From assembly GCA_026018925.1 (NCBI GenBank), contig JAKSZU010000008.1, positions 3,958,915-4,022,914 of the forward strand: a stretch of 64,000 nucleotides of DNA, written 5' to 3'. Origin of the DNA: Tupaia tana (taxonomy: Eukaryota; Chordata; Mammalia; Scandentia; Tupaiidae). The notes beneath the pieces are model-generated. The model saw only the letters and a list, made by a program, of their open reading frames with translations, was not told the origin of the DNA and made no database searches. The translations under genes and the position numbers were made by a program. This document shows positions 44,370 to 55,504 of this stretch, in pieces (position 1 is the stretch's first letter; each line of letters starts with the position of its first letter).

Positions 44370-44513
44370 ATATATTTATTTATTTTAATTTGACCAGAGA
44401 GGGACAGAGAGAGAGAAGGGAAGTGAGAAAGCAAGCCACCAGGTCCAGGACTAGAACCACAGTCGGCCATGTAGGAGTCCAGTGCCTTTAACCACCATGC
44501 CACCTACTGGACC
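44370..44513 (-). mobile_element. tRNA-derived SINE, short form, in L1
   Basis: tttattttaatttgaccagagaggg, purine run, ggactagaaccacagtcggcc, ccatgccacctactggaccc. The flanking L1 word aagatgat is duplicated (44,322 and 44,514). Confidence 0.9.
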
Positions 44514-45309
44514 CAAGATGATGATTTGATTTTTGACTTTCATGCAGTGATATAGTGTATTACATTTATGGATTTGCATATGCCAAGTCATCTTTATATA
44601 CCCGGGTTAAAACCCATCTGGCCATGGTGTATAATAGTTTTTATGTGCTGTTGGAGCCAATTTGCTAGTATTTTGTTAAGTACTTTTGCATCTATGCTCA
44701 TCAGGGGTACTGCTCTGTAATTTTCTCCTTTTTTGGTAATGTCTTTATTTGTTTTTGTATCCATGTAAAGCTGGCCTTGTACAATAAATTTGGGGTGGGT
44801 TCCTTCCACATATAATTTTTAGAATAGTTTGAACATAGCCATCTTTATTCATTAATATTAGCCATTCTCTGAAGATCTTGCAGAATTCAGCAGTGAAACC
44901 ATCTGGTCATGGATTTTTCTTTGTTAAGAGACTCTTAATTACTGATCAGTCTCATTGGTGGTTATTGGTCTGCTTAGATTTTCTATTTCCTCCTGATTCA
45001 GCCTTAATAAGATACATACATAGAATTTTATCATTTCATCTATATTTTTCAGTTTTTTGGCATGTAGTTTTTTATTATAGTCTGTAATAATCGTTTGTGT
45101 TTTGTGATGTTAGCTGCAATGTCTCCTTTTTCATTTCTGATTCTATTTATCTGGCCTTCTTTCTTTTTTTCTTAGTTATACTAGCTAATGGTTTGTTCAT
45201 TTTGTTTAGCTTTAAAAAAAAACTGTTTCATTGATCTTTTGTATTTTTTTTTCTTTTGGTTTCAAGTTTGTTCATTTCTTCTCCGATAATGTTGGGATTA
45301 ATTTGTTCT

Positions 45310-45362
45310 TGTTTTTGTTTGTTTGTTTTGGCTTGGTTTGTTTTTGTTTGTTTGTTTGTTTA
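45310..45362 (+). repeat. (GTTT)n simple repeat
   Basis: Repeated gttt/gtttgttt units with a ggcttgg interruption, in L1. Confidence 0.8.
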
Positions 45363-45384
45363 ATCCCTGAGGTGGTTTGTTTGA

Positions 45385-45915
45385 AATTTTTAAAGAAAAG
45401 CTAATATCATTTCTCTTCAAACTACTTTTAAAAAAGAAGTATGTGGAAAGAACCTACCCCAAACTCATCCTACAAGGCAGCTTTACACTTTTACAAAATC
45501 AGATAAAGACAAGAAGATCAGAAAAAAATAAACAAAACAGATCAATATCCCTGATGAGCATAGATACAAAAATCCTGAACAAAATGCTAGAAAATTGGCT
45601 CCAATGAACAGCACATCAAAAATATTACCACTGGACCAGCAGTTAGTGTAATGGTTACGTCGCTAGACTCCCATGTAGTCGACCGCAGTTCGCGTCCCGG
45701 ACCCGGTGGCTTAAAACTCACGCCAGGTGTGTGTGCGTGCGTGCCCAAGATCCCGAGAGGAGAATGGAGTAGAAGGGATTGCGACGTGGCCATCCCCCCC
45801 GGGGGGTGATTTCTCGCTTTCTGTCTCTCTGTCTCTCTCTGTCTGTCTGGCAAGCGCACACGCCCTATAGCGAAAACCTCTAAAAATAAAAATATTGTCA
45901 CCATGGCCAATTGAA
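45385..45915 (+). mobile_element. L1 ORF2 RT fragment, sense
   Basis: The frame 45,377-45,607 includes YPKLILQGSFTLL and SISLMSIDTKILNKMLENWL, the same RT block as at 44,594-44,809 but on the other strand, so a separate fragment. It is split by a SINE at 45,630. Confidence 0.85.
45630..45886 (+). mobile_element. tRNA-derived SINE, young-looking
   Basis: tggaccagcagttagtg, box B agttcgcgtcc, gggggtgatttctcgc, ccctatagcgaaaacctc. The L1 target aaaatatta returns as aaaatattg. CpG-rich. Confidence 0.93.
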
Positions 45916-45919
45916 TCGT

Positions 45920-46690
45920 TCTTTTAAATAAGGCTCATCTTGCTACAAGCTTCATTTAAAGTGCTGTGCTGTCCTTACAGGTTTGATATGTTCTGTTTTC
46001 ACTTTCATTTGTTTCTAGAAATTTAAAAATTTTCATCTTTATTTCTTCAGGCTGCTGAAGATCATATTACTTAGTTTCCATGTAAGTGCATGATTTTTCA
46101 CTATTCCTCTTGTTAATGATTTCTAATTTTATTCCATTGTAATCATCAAAGATATTTGATGTGATTTTTTTTTTAGTTTTTAAATGCATGTTTTGTGGAT
46201 CTATCATGTTATCTATTCTGGAGAATGACTATAACTATATGCTAGATCCATTTGATTTCTGATGCAGTTTAATCCAATGTTTCTGTCTAGATGATGTGTT
46301 CAGTGCTGACCATGGGGTGTTTAAGTCTCCATCAATTACAGTATTGAAGTTTATCTCTCCCTTTAGTTTATCTCTCCCTTCAGTTTATCTCTCCTCTAGA
46401 AATAATCAATTTATATATTTAGGTGCCTCTGTGTTGTGCACATGTTCTTGCTGTATCTTCTTGCTGAGTTGATCCCTTTATCATTAGAATGACCTTCTTT
46501 ATATCATTTTACAGTTTTCTATTTAAGTCTATTTTATATATCACTATAGTTACTGCTAATTGCTTTTGGCTTCAATATGCATGTAATCTCTTTTTCCATT
46601 TCTTCATTTTCAGTCTAAATGTGTCTTTTCAGGTGGAGTGAGTTTCTTAGAGGGAGCATATAGTCAGGTTATGTTTTAAACGTCCATTCA
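45920..46690 (-). mobile_element. L1 ORF2 endonuclease region, antisense
   Basis: tctggagaatgactataac, ggtgtttaagtctccatcaattac, and gtgagtttcttagagggagcatatag are reversed endonuclease-domain sequence with the order seen in other L1s (32,510-32,760 here). Confidence 0.75.
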
Positions 46691-47884
46691 GCCAGTCGAT
46701 GTCTTTATTTTAAATTTAATCATCTACATCTTTACAATGTGCAATATGGTTTTACAAAGCACATATGCATTGCATGCCAATCAAGTCAAAGATATTGCCA
46801 TATATATCTTCCTCAACAGATCATTTTTCTGTCTTATGTCTGTTATTTTTTTTTTCCTGAGACACTCCATTAGACACCCACTCTATTAACTCCTGGTATC
46901 TACATTTATTGTCCCTGCTACATATCTTCCAGTCTTTCAGTTTCGCCATAAGGTGCAAACTTTCAGTACACATTGAGTGGTGACATGTAATATCTGTCTT
47001 TTTAGATTGGCTTGCTACACTTAACATTAAATCTTCTATATTTATCCATTTGTATCAAATGTCAGGGTTTCCTTTTTCTAATGGCTGAGTGGTATTCCAT
47101 ACTGTATGCCACATTTTCTCAATCCAGCCTTCCATTCTTGGATATTTAGGTTGATGCTATGTCTTAACAATTATAAATAATGCTGCAATAACACAAAAGT
47201 GTCTTTCTGACTGAGTGTTTTCCTGTCTTTTGGGTAGATCCCCAAGAGTGGTATTAATGGGTAGTATGGTAGTTCTACATGTAGGTTTTTGACCAACCTC
47301 CATCCTGTTTTCCACAGTGGCTTTTCTAGTTTACATTCCCACCAACAGTGTAAGAGGGTTTCTGTTTCACGATAGTATCACCAGCACTTGTCATTCTTTA
47401 TTATTATTATTATTTTTAATTATAACCATTCTGACTGGAGTTAAGCACTATCTAATCCTTTTCATTTGCATTTCCTTTATAATAAGAGATATTGCACATT
47501 TTCTCATATGCTTTTTGGCCATCCATATGTCTTTCTTGGAGAGTTGTCTGTTCAGCTCATTTGCATTCTTTTTAATTGGCTTTCTTGCTTTCTTTTGAGT
47601 CAGCTGCTTGAGCTCCCTATATATTTTGGTTATTAGTCCCTTATATGAAGGATAGTTTGCAAATATTGCCTTCCATTTTGAGGGTTGTCTCTTAATTCTG
47701 ATTATTGTTTCCTTTGCTGTGAAGAAACGTTTTAGCTTGAGATAACCCCGTTTTTCTGTTTTTGTGATTATTGCCTGTGCTATAGGGTCTTTTTAAACAA
47801 ATATTTGTCTATTGCAATATCTTCAAGTGTTTCCCCGAGGCTTTCCACACTAATTTTATATATTGAAGCTTTGCGTTTACATTT

Positions 47885-48065
47885 ATTTATTTATTTATTT
47901 ATTTACTTTGGAGAGGTTTTTGCTATAGGGCATGTGCGCTTGCCAGAAAGACAGATAGAGACAGAGAGACAGGGAGGATGGCCACACCTCAATCCTTTCT
48001 CCTCCATTCTCCTCTCAGGATCTTGGGCACGCACGCACATGCACCCATTGTGAGTTTAAGCCACC
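47885..48065 (-). mobile_element. tRNA-derived SINE, 5'-truncated, with (TTTA)n tail
   Basis: (ttta)n run 47,880-47,907, then gagaggtttttgctatagggc and body to tttaagccaccattttgag. It stops before the tRNA head. Confidence 0.9.
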
Positions 48066-48201
48066 ATTTTGAGTTGATTTGTATTAGTGATGAGAGATAG
48101 GGATCCATTTTCATTTTTCTGTAGGTGGATATCCAGTTCTTCCAGCAACATTTTCTGAAGAGATGTTTCTATTCTTCACTGTATTTTCTCATATTCTTTT
48201 T

Positions 48202-48460
48202 TTTTTCTTTTTTTGGAGAGGTTGTCGCTTTAGGGCACGTGCGCTCGCCAGACAGAGAGACAGAGAGACAGAAAGCAAGAAATCACCCCCCAGGGGGGAT
48301 GGCCACGCCGCAATCCCTTCTCCTCCATTCTTCTCTTGGGATCTTGGGCACGCACACACACATGCCCAGCATGAGTTTTAAGCCACGGGGTCCAGGACGC
48401 GAATCGCGGTCAACTACATGGGAGTCCAGCGACATAGCCATTACGCTAACTGCTGGTTCC
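48202..48460 (-). mobile_element. tRNA-derived SINE, first of a pair at one target site
   Basis: ttttttggagaggttgtcgctttagggcacg to aactgctggttcc. CpG-rich. The target ctcatattctttt stands on its left (48,188) and right (48,461). Confidence 0.94.
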
Positions 48461-48474
48461 CTCATATTCTTTTT

Positions 48475-48748
48475 CTTTCTTTTTTTTTTTTTTTTTGGAG
48501 AGGTTTTTGCTATAGGGCGCGTGCGCTCGCCAGACAGACAGAGAGAGACAGAGAGATAGAAAGCAGGAAATCACCCCCCAGGGGGGATGGCCACGCCGCA
48601 ATCCCTTCTCCTCCATTCTCCTCTCGGGATCTTGGGCACGCACGCACACGCGCCCGGCGTGAGTTTAAGCCGCCGGGTCCGGGACTCGAACCGCGGTCGA
48701 CTACGTGGGAGTCCAGCGACATAGCCATTACGCTAACTGCTGGTCCCT
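48475..48748 (-). mobile_element. tRNA-derived SINE, second of a pair at one target site
   Basis: T-run 48,480-48,496, gctatagggcgcgtgcgctcgcc, body, box B reversed ggactcgaaccgcgg, ending aactgctggtccc. One of the closest to a consensus in this window. The same target word follows again at 48,749. Confidence 0.96.
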
Positions 48749-49112
48749 CTCATATTCTTTTTCAAGTATCAGTTGGCTGTATGTTTTCAAGTTTATTTGT
48801 GGGTTTTCTATTTTGTTTTATTGGTTTACAAGACTATTTTGTGACAGTACCATGCTGTTTTGATTACTACAGCTTTGTAGTATATTTTGAGGTCAGGAAG
48901 TGAGTGCCATCTACTTTATTCATTTTGCACAGTATTTCCTTAGTGACATGGGGCCTTTTATGACTTCTTTTTTCTATTTCTATAAAGAATGTCTCTGGTA
49001 ATTTAATCAAAATTGCATTGAATTTGTAAATTAATTTGGGTGTCATTGACATTTTTATTATATTACTTCTTCTAATCTTGGGATGTCTTTCCACTTTTGT
49101 GTACCATGCTTA

Positions 49113-49381
49113 TTTTTTTCTTTTTTTTTCTGGAGAGGGTTTTGCTACAGGGCGCATGCGCTCGCCAGACAGACAGAGAGAGACATAGAGACAGAAAGCG
49201 AGAAATCACCCCCCTGGAGGGATGGCCATGCCGCAATCCCTTCTCCTCCATTCTCCTCTCAGGATCTTGGGCACTCCCATAGACGTGCCCAACGTGAGTT
49301 TAAGCCACCAGGTCCGGGACGCGAACCGCGGTCGACTACGTGGGAGTCCAGCGACATAGCCATCACGCTACTGCTGGTCCC
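49113..49381 (-). mobile_element. tRNA-derived SINE, young-looking
   Basis: ttttttctggagagggttttgctacagggcgc to ctgctggtccc. 11-bp duplication taccatgctta at 49,102-49,112 and 49,382-49,392. Confidence 0.95.
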
Positions 49382-49399
49382 TACCATGCTTAATTTTTA

Positions 49400-49648
49400 A
49401 TTTTTTTTTTTTTTATATTTTTCTCCCCCCCCCCGCCCCGTTTTTGCACAGGACACTTGTGCTCACAGGAGAGAGACAGAAGAGAAAGTGGGAAATCACT
49501 GCCCAGAGCAGGCAGCCATGCAACAGTTACTTCTCTGTTCTTCTCTCAGAATTTGGGGCTCACACACACATACATACACACAGAGCAAGCATGGTGTTTT
49601 TCTAGGCACAGGTCCAGAACTTGAACCATGGCCATGTGCTGGCCCTAT
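49400..49648 (-). mobile_element. tRNA-derived SINE, old copy
   Basis: gtttttgcacaggacacttgtgctcacaggag, then purine run and head remnants (ccagaacttgaaccatggcc, gtgctggcccta). A C-run precedes it (49,424-49,438) and a CA repeat lies inside. Confidence 0.8.
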
Positions 49649-49714
49649 AGATTCTTTTATGGAGGTCTTTCACCTCTTTGGTTAGGTTTATTCCTAGTGT
49701 TTTTTTTTGGTTTT

Positions 49715-49718
<4 letters not shown>

Positions 49719-49753
<35 letters not shown>
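49719..49753 (+). repeat. (TG)n microsatellite
   Basis: About 16 TG units in antisense L1. Confidence 0.95.
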
Positions 49754-49989
49754 CTATTGAAAATGGGATTACTTTCTTCAATTCTACCTTGATTGGTATG
49801 TACAAGTATTATAAATGTTTATATATTAGTTTCATATACCACTACTTTACTGAATTCATTTAGTAAATTAACTAAATGAATTGAATTCAGTTTGGGGAAT
49901 TTTTTATGGATTCTTTTTGATTTTCTATGTATGTTTTATGCAAATAGGAAGAATGTCACTGCTTTTCCAATCTATATCTTTTTAAAAAT

Positions 49990-50162
49990 AACTATTTATT
50001 TAATGTTATTTAGTATTATTATTATTATTTAATTTGCTATAGGGCATGTGTGCTCACCAGAGAGAGAAGGAAAGTGAGAAAGCAATTTGCCAGGTACAGA
50101 CTCAAACTGTGGTTGGCCAAGTAGGACTCCAGTGCTCTAAACTACCATGCCACCTGCTGGCC
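49990..50162 (-). mobile_element. tRNA-derived SINE, short form
   Basis: tttaatttgctatagggcatgtgtgctcaccagag, gacagactcaaactgtggttggcc-like head reversed, ccatgccacctgctggccc. The central body is missing. Confidence 0.85.
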
Positions 50163-51730
50163 CATTCATTCTATGTCTTTTCATTGAAGAGATTAATCCG
50201 TTTATATTCGAGGTAATTATTGTTATAAGTGTGGACTTACTCCTGTCATTGTGTTGTTGCTTCCTGTTTTTTTTTTGTGTTTCCTTTTCTTTTCTTTTCT
50301 CTTCTTTTCTTTCTTTCTCTGTTATTTTTTATCTTTGCTGTTTGGTAGTTTTCCATGGTGGTAAGGTGTGAGTCTTTCCTCTTCTTTCTCATTTACATGA
50401 TTGTCCTGCTGGGGAGATTTAAAACTTTGCATATTATCATGATTATATTTACCTTTTTTTTTTCCTTCCAGATATAGGACTCCTTTATGTTTTGAAGAAC
50501 TGATTTGGAATTGATGAATTCTTTCAACTCAGTTTGGTCTGGGAAAGATTTTAATTTTTCTTTTATACAGAAGATAGCTGTAGCAGGCATAGTATTCTTC
50601 ACTGAAAGTGTTTTTCTCTCATAATTCGAAATGTTCTGTTTCATTCCCTCCTGGCCTGTAGAATTTCTGTTGTGAAGTCTGCTGTTAGTCTAATGGGGGT
50701 TTCTTTATGTGTGATTTGATACTTTTCTCTTGCCATTTTTTAAACGTTTTTCTTTGTCTTCAACTTTTGATATTTTGACTATAAGTGTGCTTTGGAGAGG
50801 ACCTTTTTATGCTGAGTGTATTTCATGTCCTTTGAATTTCCTGAAACTGAATGTCTGTATCTCTCCCTAGACTTTGGAAGTTTTCCGTTAATGTTTTATG
50901 ACATAAGTATTTGATGCCTTTTCTCATTGCTTCTGCTTTTGGAATTCCCATTATGCGAATATTTGATCTCTTATTATGTCCCATAAGTTGTGAATGTTTT
51001 CTTTATTTTTTGAATTATTTTGTCTGACTGAATTATTTCAAAGTTCTCTGTTTACTTCAGAGTCTTTCTTCTGTTCTATCCAGACTTTGTTGATGCTCTC
51101 AACTGAATTTATATTTCCTGTATTGAGTTCTCCTCTCCAGGACTTCTAATTTTTCGTGTTTGTGTTTGTTTTTGTTTTTACTATAGGGTATGTGCTTGCT
51201 GGAGAGAGACAGAGAGACAGAGAGAGAGAGAGAGAGAAATGATATAATACCTCCAGGGAGGATGGCCACACCACATCCCTTTTCCTCCAGTATCCTCTTG
51301 GGACTTTGGGCATACACACTTACGTGGTTGGCATGTTTTATAAGCCACTGGGTCCAGAAGCCAAACCTTGAACTTGGCCTTAGTGGGGTTCAGCTACCTG
51401 AACCACCACATCACTGGCTGTTTCTTTAAAGATATCTATCTTCTATTAAATTTGTCATTCATATCGTAGATGATTTTTCTAACTTCATGGAATTGTTTGA
51501 ATTCTCTTGCATCTCATCAAGTTTTCGTAAGAAAAATATTCCAAATTCCATTTCTTTGATTTCTTTTTCTTCGTTTGCTTACTGAAAAATGATTGTGCTC
51601 CATTGGAGGAGAGACATTTCCATGCTTTTTTATGTTTTGTACATCCTTGTGTTGGTGGCTGGACATCTGGTAAATCACTCACCTCTTCCTTTTCTAAGAA
51701 GTATTTTTTTAAGTGGAATAAATTTTTCTT
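50163..51730 (-). mobile_element. L1 ORF1 and ORF1/ORF2 boundary, antisense
   Basis: 50,170-50,400 is the reversed junction and early ORF2. gaattctttcaactcag...gatagctgtagcaggcatagtattc (50,516-50,600) is the reversed ORF1 C-terminal domain. gtcctttgaatttcctgaaactg (50,828) and tggaattcccattatgcg (50,940) follow as in the other ORF1 copies at 3,960 and 39,480. A SINE sits at 51,160. Confidence 0.82.
51160..51424 (-). mobile_element. tRNA-derived SINE, long form, diverged
   Basis: gtttttactatagggtatgtgcttgctgg, purine run, cagggaggatggccacacc, ending accaccacatcactggctg. Confidence 0.85.
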
Positions 51731-51769
51731 TTTCTGTAGCTGTGTTCTTAAGCACTACTTGGGTAGCTA

Positions 51770-52200
51770 TATCTGATAAGGGACTTTTATCTAGAATGTA
51801 CAAAACTCTTTTGCGTCAATAATATTAATAAAAAGACAAATGACCCAATTAAAAAGAAGTGAAGCATTTGAATAAATCCGAATAGATTTTTCTACAAAAT
51901 GGTATACGGTTGGCAAATAAGCACATAGGAAGATGTTCAATATTAGTAGTAGCTAGGGAAATCCAAATCAAGCCACAGTGAGATATACTTCACACTCACG
52001 AGTACAACTATGTTCCAAACAACAGATGGCGACTAGTGCTGGTGAGGATGGAAAAAATGGAATGCTCTTATATCACTGGTGGGGTATAAAATACTGCGAC
52101 ATATGGAAAACAGCATGGCAGTTCCTCACAATGCTAAATATCGAGTATCCATGCACAAGTTGCAAAATGAATCACAGCATTAAATGTAAAAAGTAACACT
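51770..52200 (+). mobile_element. L1 ORF2 C-terminal end, sense
   Basis: atctgataagggacttttatctagaatg, aaaagacaaatgacccaatt, caaataagcacatagg and tgctggtgaggatgg are the final portion of ORF2 in order. Confidence 0.85.
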
Positions 52201-52204
52201 ATTA

Positions 52205-53795
52205 ATCTTCAAGAAAAGGAGTATTATTGAGATCTGGAAGCGGGCTAAGAATTTGTAGTGCCAGCACCAAAAGCTTTTTATTTATAAACAAAAAATTTCG
52301 TAAGTTGGACCCTTTAAAAATTACAAACATTCACTATGCAAAAACATTGGATTGTAGGAAAAGTCATAATGCATTTTTGCATAGAAAATTATGTCATGAC
52401 TTTTCTGACAACCCAATGGCCGTTAAAATATGAAGATCTATTATAATTAGGAAGCAAATACTTGTAAAGAAATAATGTATTTAGGATATATAAAGAACTC
52501 TTAAACTCAACAGTTAAAAGCAAAGGCTGCAAGTATAAAATAGGAAAAAAAATATGAAAAAAACATTCCATCAAAGAGGATCTACAGTTGACAGGTAAGC
52601 ACATGTAAAGATGTTCAATGTCTTGAGATAAGAAAGAAGTGTGAATTAAAGCCAAAATGACATATCATCACACACCTATTAGAATGGTTAAGAAAAGAAA
52701 TGTAATGTCAAATGCTGCTGAGAATCACTCACACATTGCTTTTGGGGATGTAAGATGGTACATTCTAGAAAACAGGTTGGAATTTTCCTATAAAATTAAA
52801 CATACAGCTCGAAACACCCAATAATTGCATTCTTGGGCATTTGTTCTAGATATATAAAAAGTTATGGTACCATAAAAACTGTAAACAACTGTTCATAGCA
52901 GAGTTCTTTGTAACAGTCAAAAACAGACCCAGACACTGTGACACAGCAGCAATGCAAGTAACCTGTAAAGCTGGAAGCCACATAACTGTCTGTGGGTTTG
53001 GATCCTTGGGCCAGCCTGAAAACACACTGACAAAGGCACGGGTGTCTAGGACCTTACGGAGCTGGAGAGCTGGGGGAAGGATCAAAGTATGATAAGATCC
53101 TATCGGAAGCACTGTCTCTCTTTCTCTCTTCCTCTCATTTTTCTTTCTCTCTGTCTCTCTTTCTGTCTCTGACTTGCATGTGCACATGCTATCATTAAAA
53201 AAGAGAAGCAACCTGCAAGTCCTTCAGTAAGTGATGATTTAAACAAATTACACTATCACTATACAAAGAATATCAGCCAGCAATAAGAAAGAATAGACAA
53301 TCGAAACTAACTCCCAATGAGTGAATCTTGAACTTGTGTTAAATGAAGAAGAATCTATCAAAATGTTATAAACTGTATAAATACATTTATATAACATACC
53401 TGACATGGCAAAATGATAGAAATTGAGAACATTACTGCTTGTCAGCTGTAGGTAAGTGGGAGGGAGACAGGTATAGTTACAAAAGGGCAGCAGGAAGAAC
53501 CCTCATGTGATGGACTTCTCGGTTATGGAAACATGAACTTACAGATGTGACAATACCACAGATTACAAAATACACACAAACACACACACACAAATGCACG
53601 AACTGGTGCAAGTATCACTGAGGAAAAGATGTGGTGAGTTGTTTTAATGTCATAAACTATTTATAGTACTGTATTAGTTTCCCAAGGTGTCAGTCACCAT
53701 TAGGGAAATTGTATAAAGAGTACACTGAATCTCTATGTCTTAATTTTATATTGCTTGTAAATCTGAAATGAACTCAAAACATGTATTTTAAAAAG
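52205..53795 (+). mobile_element. L1M-type 3' end, sense
   Basis: A second copy of the ORF2 end: aaagaactcttaaactcaacag (52,492), cacacctattagaatgg (52,671), aacagtcaaaaacag (52,912). After a SINE come the 3' UTR words agaaattgagaacattac and ggaaacatgaacttacag. Ends near catgtattttaaaaag. Confidence 0.82.
52925..53208 (+). mobile_element. Old tRNA-derived SINE in L1
   Basis: cccagacactgtgacacagcagcaatgc, gtgggtttggatcc, pyrimidine run ctctctttctctcttcctctc, gcatgtgcacatgc and an A-rich end. Diverged; probably the same broad family. Confidence 0.6.
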
Positions 53796-53802
53796 TCATG
53801 TG

Positions 53803-54050
53803 CTGGGCCAGCCAGTGGCATGTAGGTTAATGCAGCTGGATCCCACATGGCCAAATGTGCAGTTTACATTCATCACCTGGGCGCTTGAAAAACACACCAG
53901 ATACATGTGCAATCATTCCCAAAATCCTCAGAAAAGAATGTAAGAGAAGGGATTGCAGCATGGTCACCCCCAATTGGGAGGTGCTTTCTTGCTTTCTCTC
54001 TCTCTGTTCTTTCTGATGGGCACATGCAGCTTCTAGCAAGTTCTTCTAAA
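53803..54050 (+). mobile_element. tRNA-derived SINE, old copy
   Basis: gctgggccagccagtggcatgtaggttaatgc, body, gggaggtgctttcttgctttc, gggcacatgcagc. No CpG left in most positions. Confidence 0.82.
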
Positions 54051-54705
54051 ATGTCAAGTGCAAGCAAAGTTACATTTTCATGTAGTTATCTTGAAAGTAT
54101 GGCACTTATATTTCTGTATAAAACCCAATATTGTTTGTATGTATAATACATAGTGCAAACTTTCAGTATTTACCCATGCATAATGGTTTACATATGGCAA
54201 AACATGGAAAAAATATGTCATTTTTGCCTTCAAAGATTGTGTAAGATAGTTAAAAATATAAAGCATATGCAAATGACTGTGATGCCTGGCAGTGTGTGGT
54301 AAGTTACATCAAAGACACATTCAATATATGAGCTGGGAGAGAGACAGCAAGGCTTTTTTGGAAAGTTCATAGAACTGAAGCCTTTTATGGTAATCTTTAT
54401 GACAAAAATATTTGCATATGCATAAATCAGTAGTAGGAGTAAATTCAGGGTAACAGAAACAGCTTGAACAAGCATATAAAGAAGGAAAACATGAGATGGA
54501 AAAATAAAACCAGTCCATTCCTTCCAAAGTGAGAGCTCCATGTGCAGTGTTGGAAAAAAAAAAAAAAAATCAAAGCCCATTCTAGAAGGTTTCTAATGCT
54601 GTCTTAAGAATTTATATTTATCTTATAGGTTGTTAGAAGTCATTAGAGCAGTTTCAACAGAGTCACACAAAGAGATAAAATAGGCAATCCAACAAAAACA
54701 TGCAT
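54051..54705. other. Unassigned AT-rich stretch
   Basis: No recognised repeat. Minus-strand frames are hydrophobic because of T-richness; no protein family match. Confidence 0.3.
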
Positions 54706-54709
54706 GGAC

Positions 54710-55150
54710 TAATTCTTTAAGGTTTAAAAAGCAATGAGACCCTGGCATTTGATAGAAAGTGGATGAGTATGGAAGATTTACTGCTAAGTGAAGCAAGTCA
54801 GACCATGAAAGAGAGGCATCGTATGTCCCCACTCAACATATACTGAATGTCAGCCCTCTATGGAAGAAACTGAAATAGTGGATGATATAAAGGTATGGAG
54901 AGAAACTGTGGATACCAGAGACAGTGGAGGAGGAGGGTGAGAAATGGTGGAGGGTGAGAGGGAAGGAATTAAACACAGGGGAAAAGTAAAACATTTAAGA
55001 GACAAAATGGAAAATTATCTGTTGAAGATAATATGTATGGTGATCTCTTTGATTGAGACAATATACAATGTATTCTAGATGGGAAAATTTATTTAGTATG
55101 ATGCTGTGACATACAGTGAATTAATCTGAAATAAATAACTTAAAAAAATA
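54710..55150 (+). mobile_element. L1 3' end, lineage-specific type, 5'-truncated
   Basis: gatttactgctaagtgaagcaagtcag, atcgtatgtccccactcaac, gagacagtggaggagg, atggaaaattatctgttg, gattgagacaatatacaatg, ending aataaataacttaaaa. Same terminal region as at 7,530-7,790. Confidence 0.85.
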
Positions 55151-55215
55151 AAAATATATGCATGGGAACACTTTTAGTCCTACCCTACATTAGATTAAAA
55201 ACACACAGAGAGAGA

Positions 55216-55394
55216 GGACTGGCCTCATAGCCTGGTAGTTGGTGGAGCTGGATCTCACGTGGCTGACTGAGATTCAACTCCCAGCCCTGTGGCTTAAAGG
55301 GCATGCTAGGCACAAGCATGCATTTTCTAGAATCCCAACAGGATGGAGGGTAGCCTTGAGGGTGCTGCAACTTGACTGTGTCCTACTGGAGGTT

Positions 55395-55426
<32 letters not shown>

Positions 55427-55503
55427 CTATGTATCTATCTGTCTCTCCACTTTTTTCTGGCAAGCCCATGTGCCCTCTGGGCATTCAAAAATAGAGAGAA
55501 AAA
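55216..55503 (+). mobile_element. tRNA-derived SINE, old copy
   Basis: aggactggcctcatagcctggtagttgg, gattcaactcccagcc, CT run 55,395-55,428, ctggcaagcccatgtgccctctgg. The internal CT tract is expanded. Confidence 0.8.
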
Positions 55504-55504
55504 A

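Larger units (their letters stand above)
43865..45372 (-). mobile_element. L1 ORF2 reverse transcriptase region, antisense
   Basis: The minus frame 44,809-44,594 reads GQLYMDTKTNKDITKKGENY, then SIDAKVLNKILANWLQQHIK and HHGQMGFNPG, the conserved N-terminal fingers/palm part of L1 RT. 43,900-44,150 covers the reversed YxDD neighbourhood (tcctctgcaaacagggac). A short-form SINE is inside at 44,370. Confidence 0.9.
46700..49975 (-). mobile_element. L1 3' end and ORF2, antisense, with five SINEs
   Basis: 46,700-47,050 is a reversed 3' UTR. ctgagtggtattccatac (47,086) and gtttacattcccaccaac (47,327) are the reversed end of ORF2. 47,600-48,180 and 48,770-49,100 lead into RT, and 49,650-49,975 is past the conserved palm. 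SINEs lie at 47,885, 48,202, 48,475, 49,113 and 49,400. Confidence 0.88.

Noticed and set aside
48418-48903. Recurrent reading frames of 60-160 residues with phrases such as AMSLDSHVVDRG or SPPFSSWDLGHA, on both strands at dozens of places
   Set aside because: They are translations of the SINE body in different frames and appear wherever a copy lies. They have no start context or conservation of their own.
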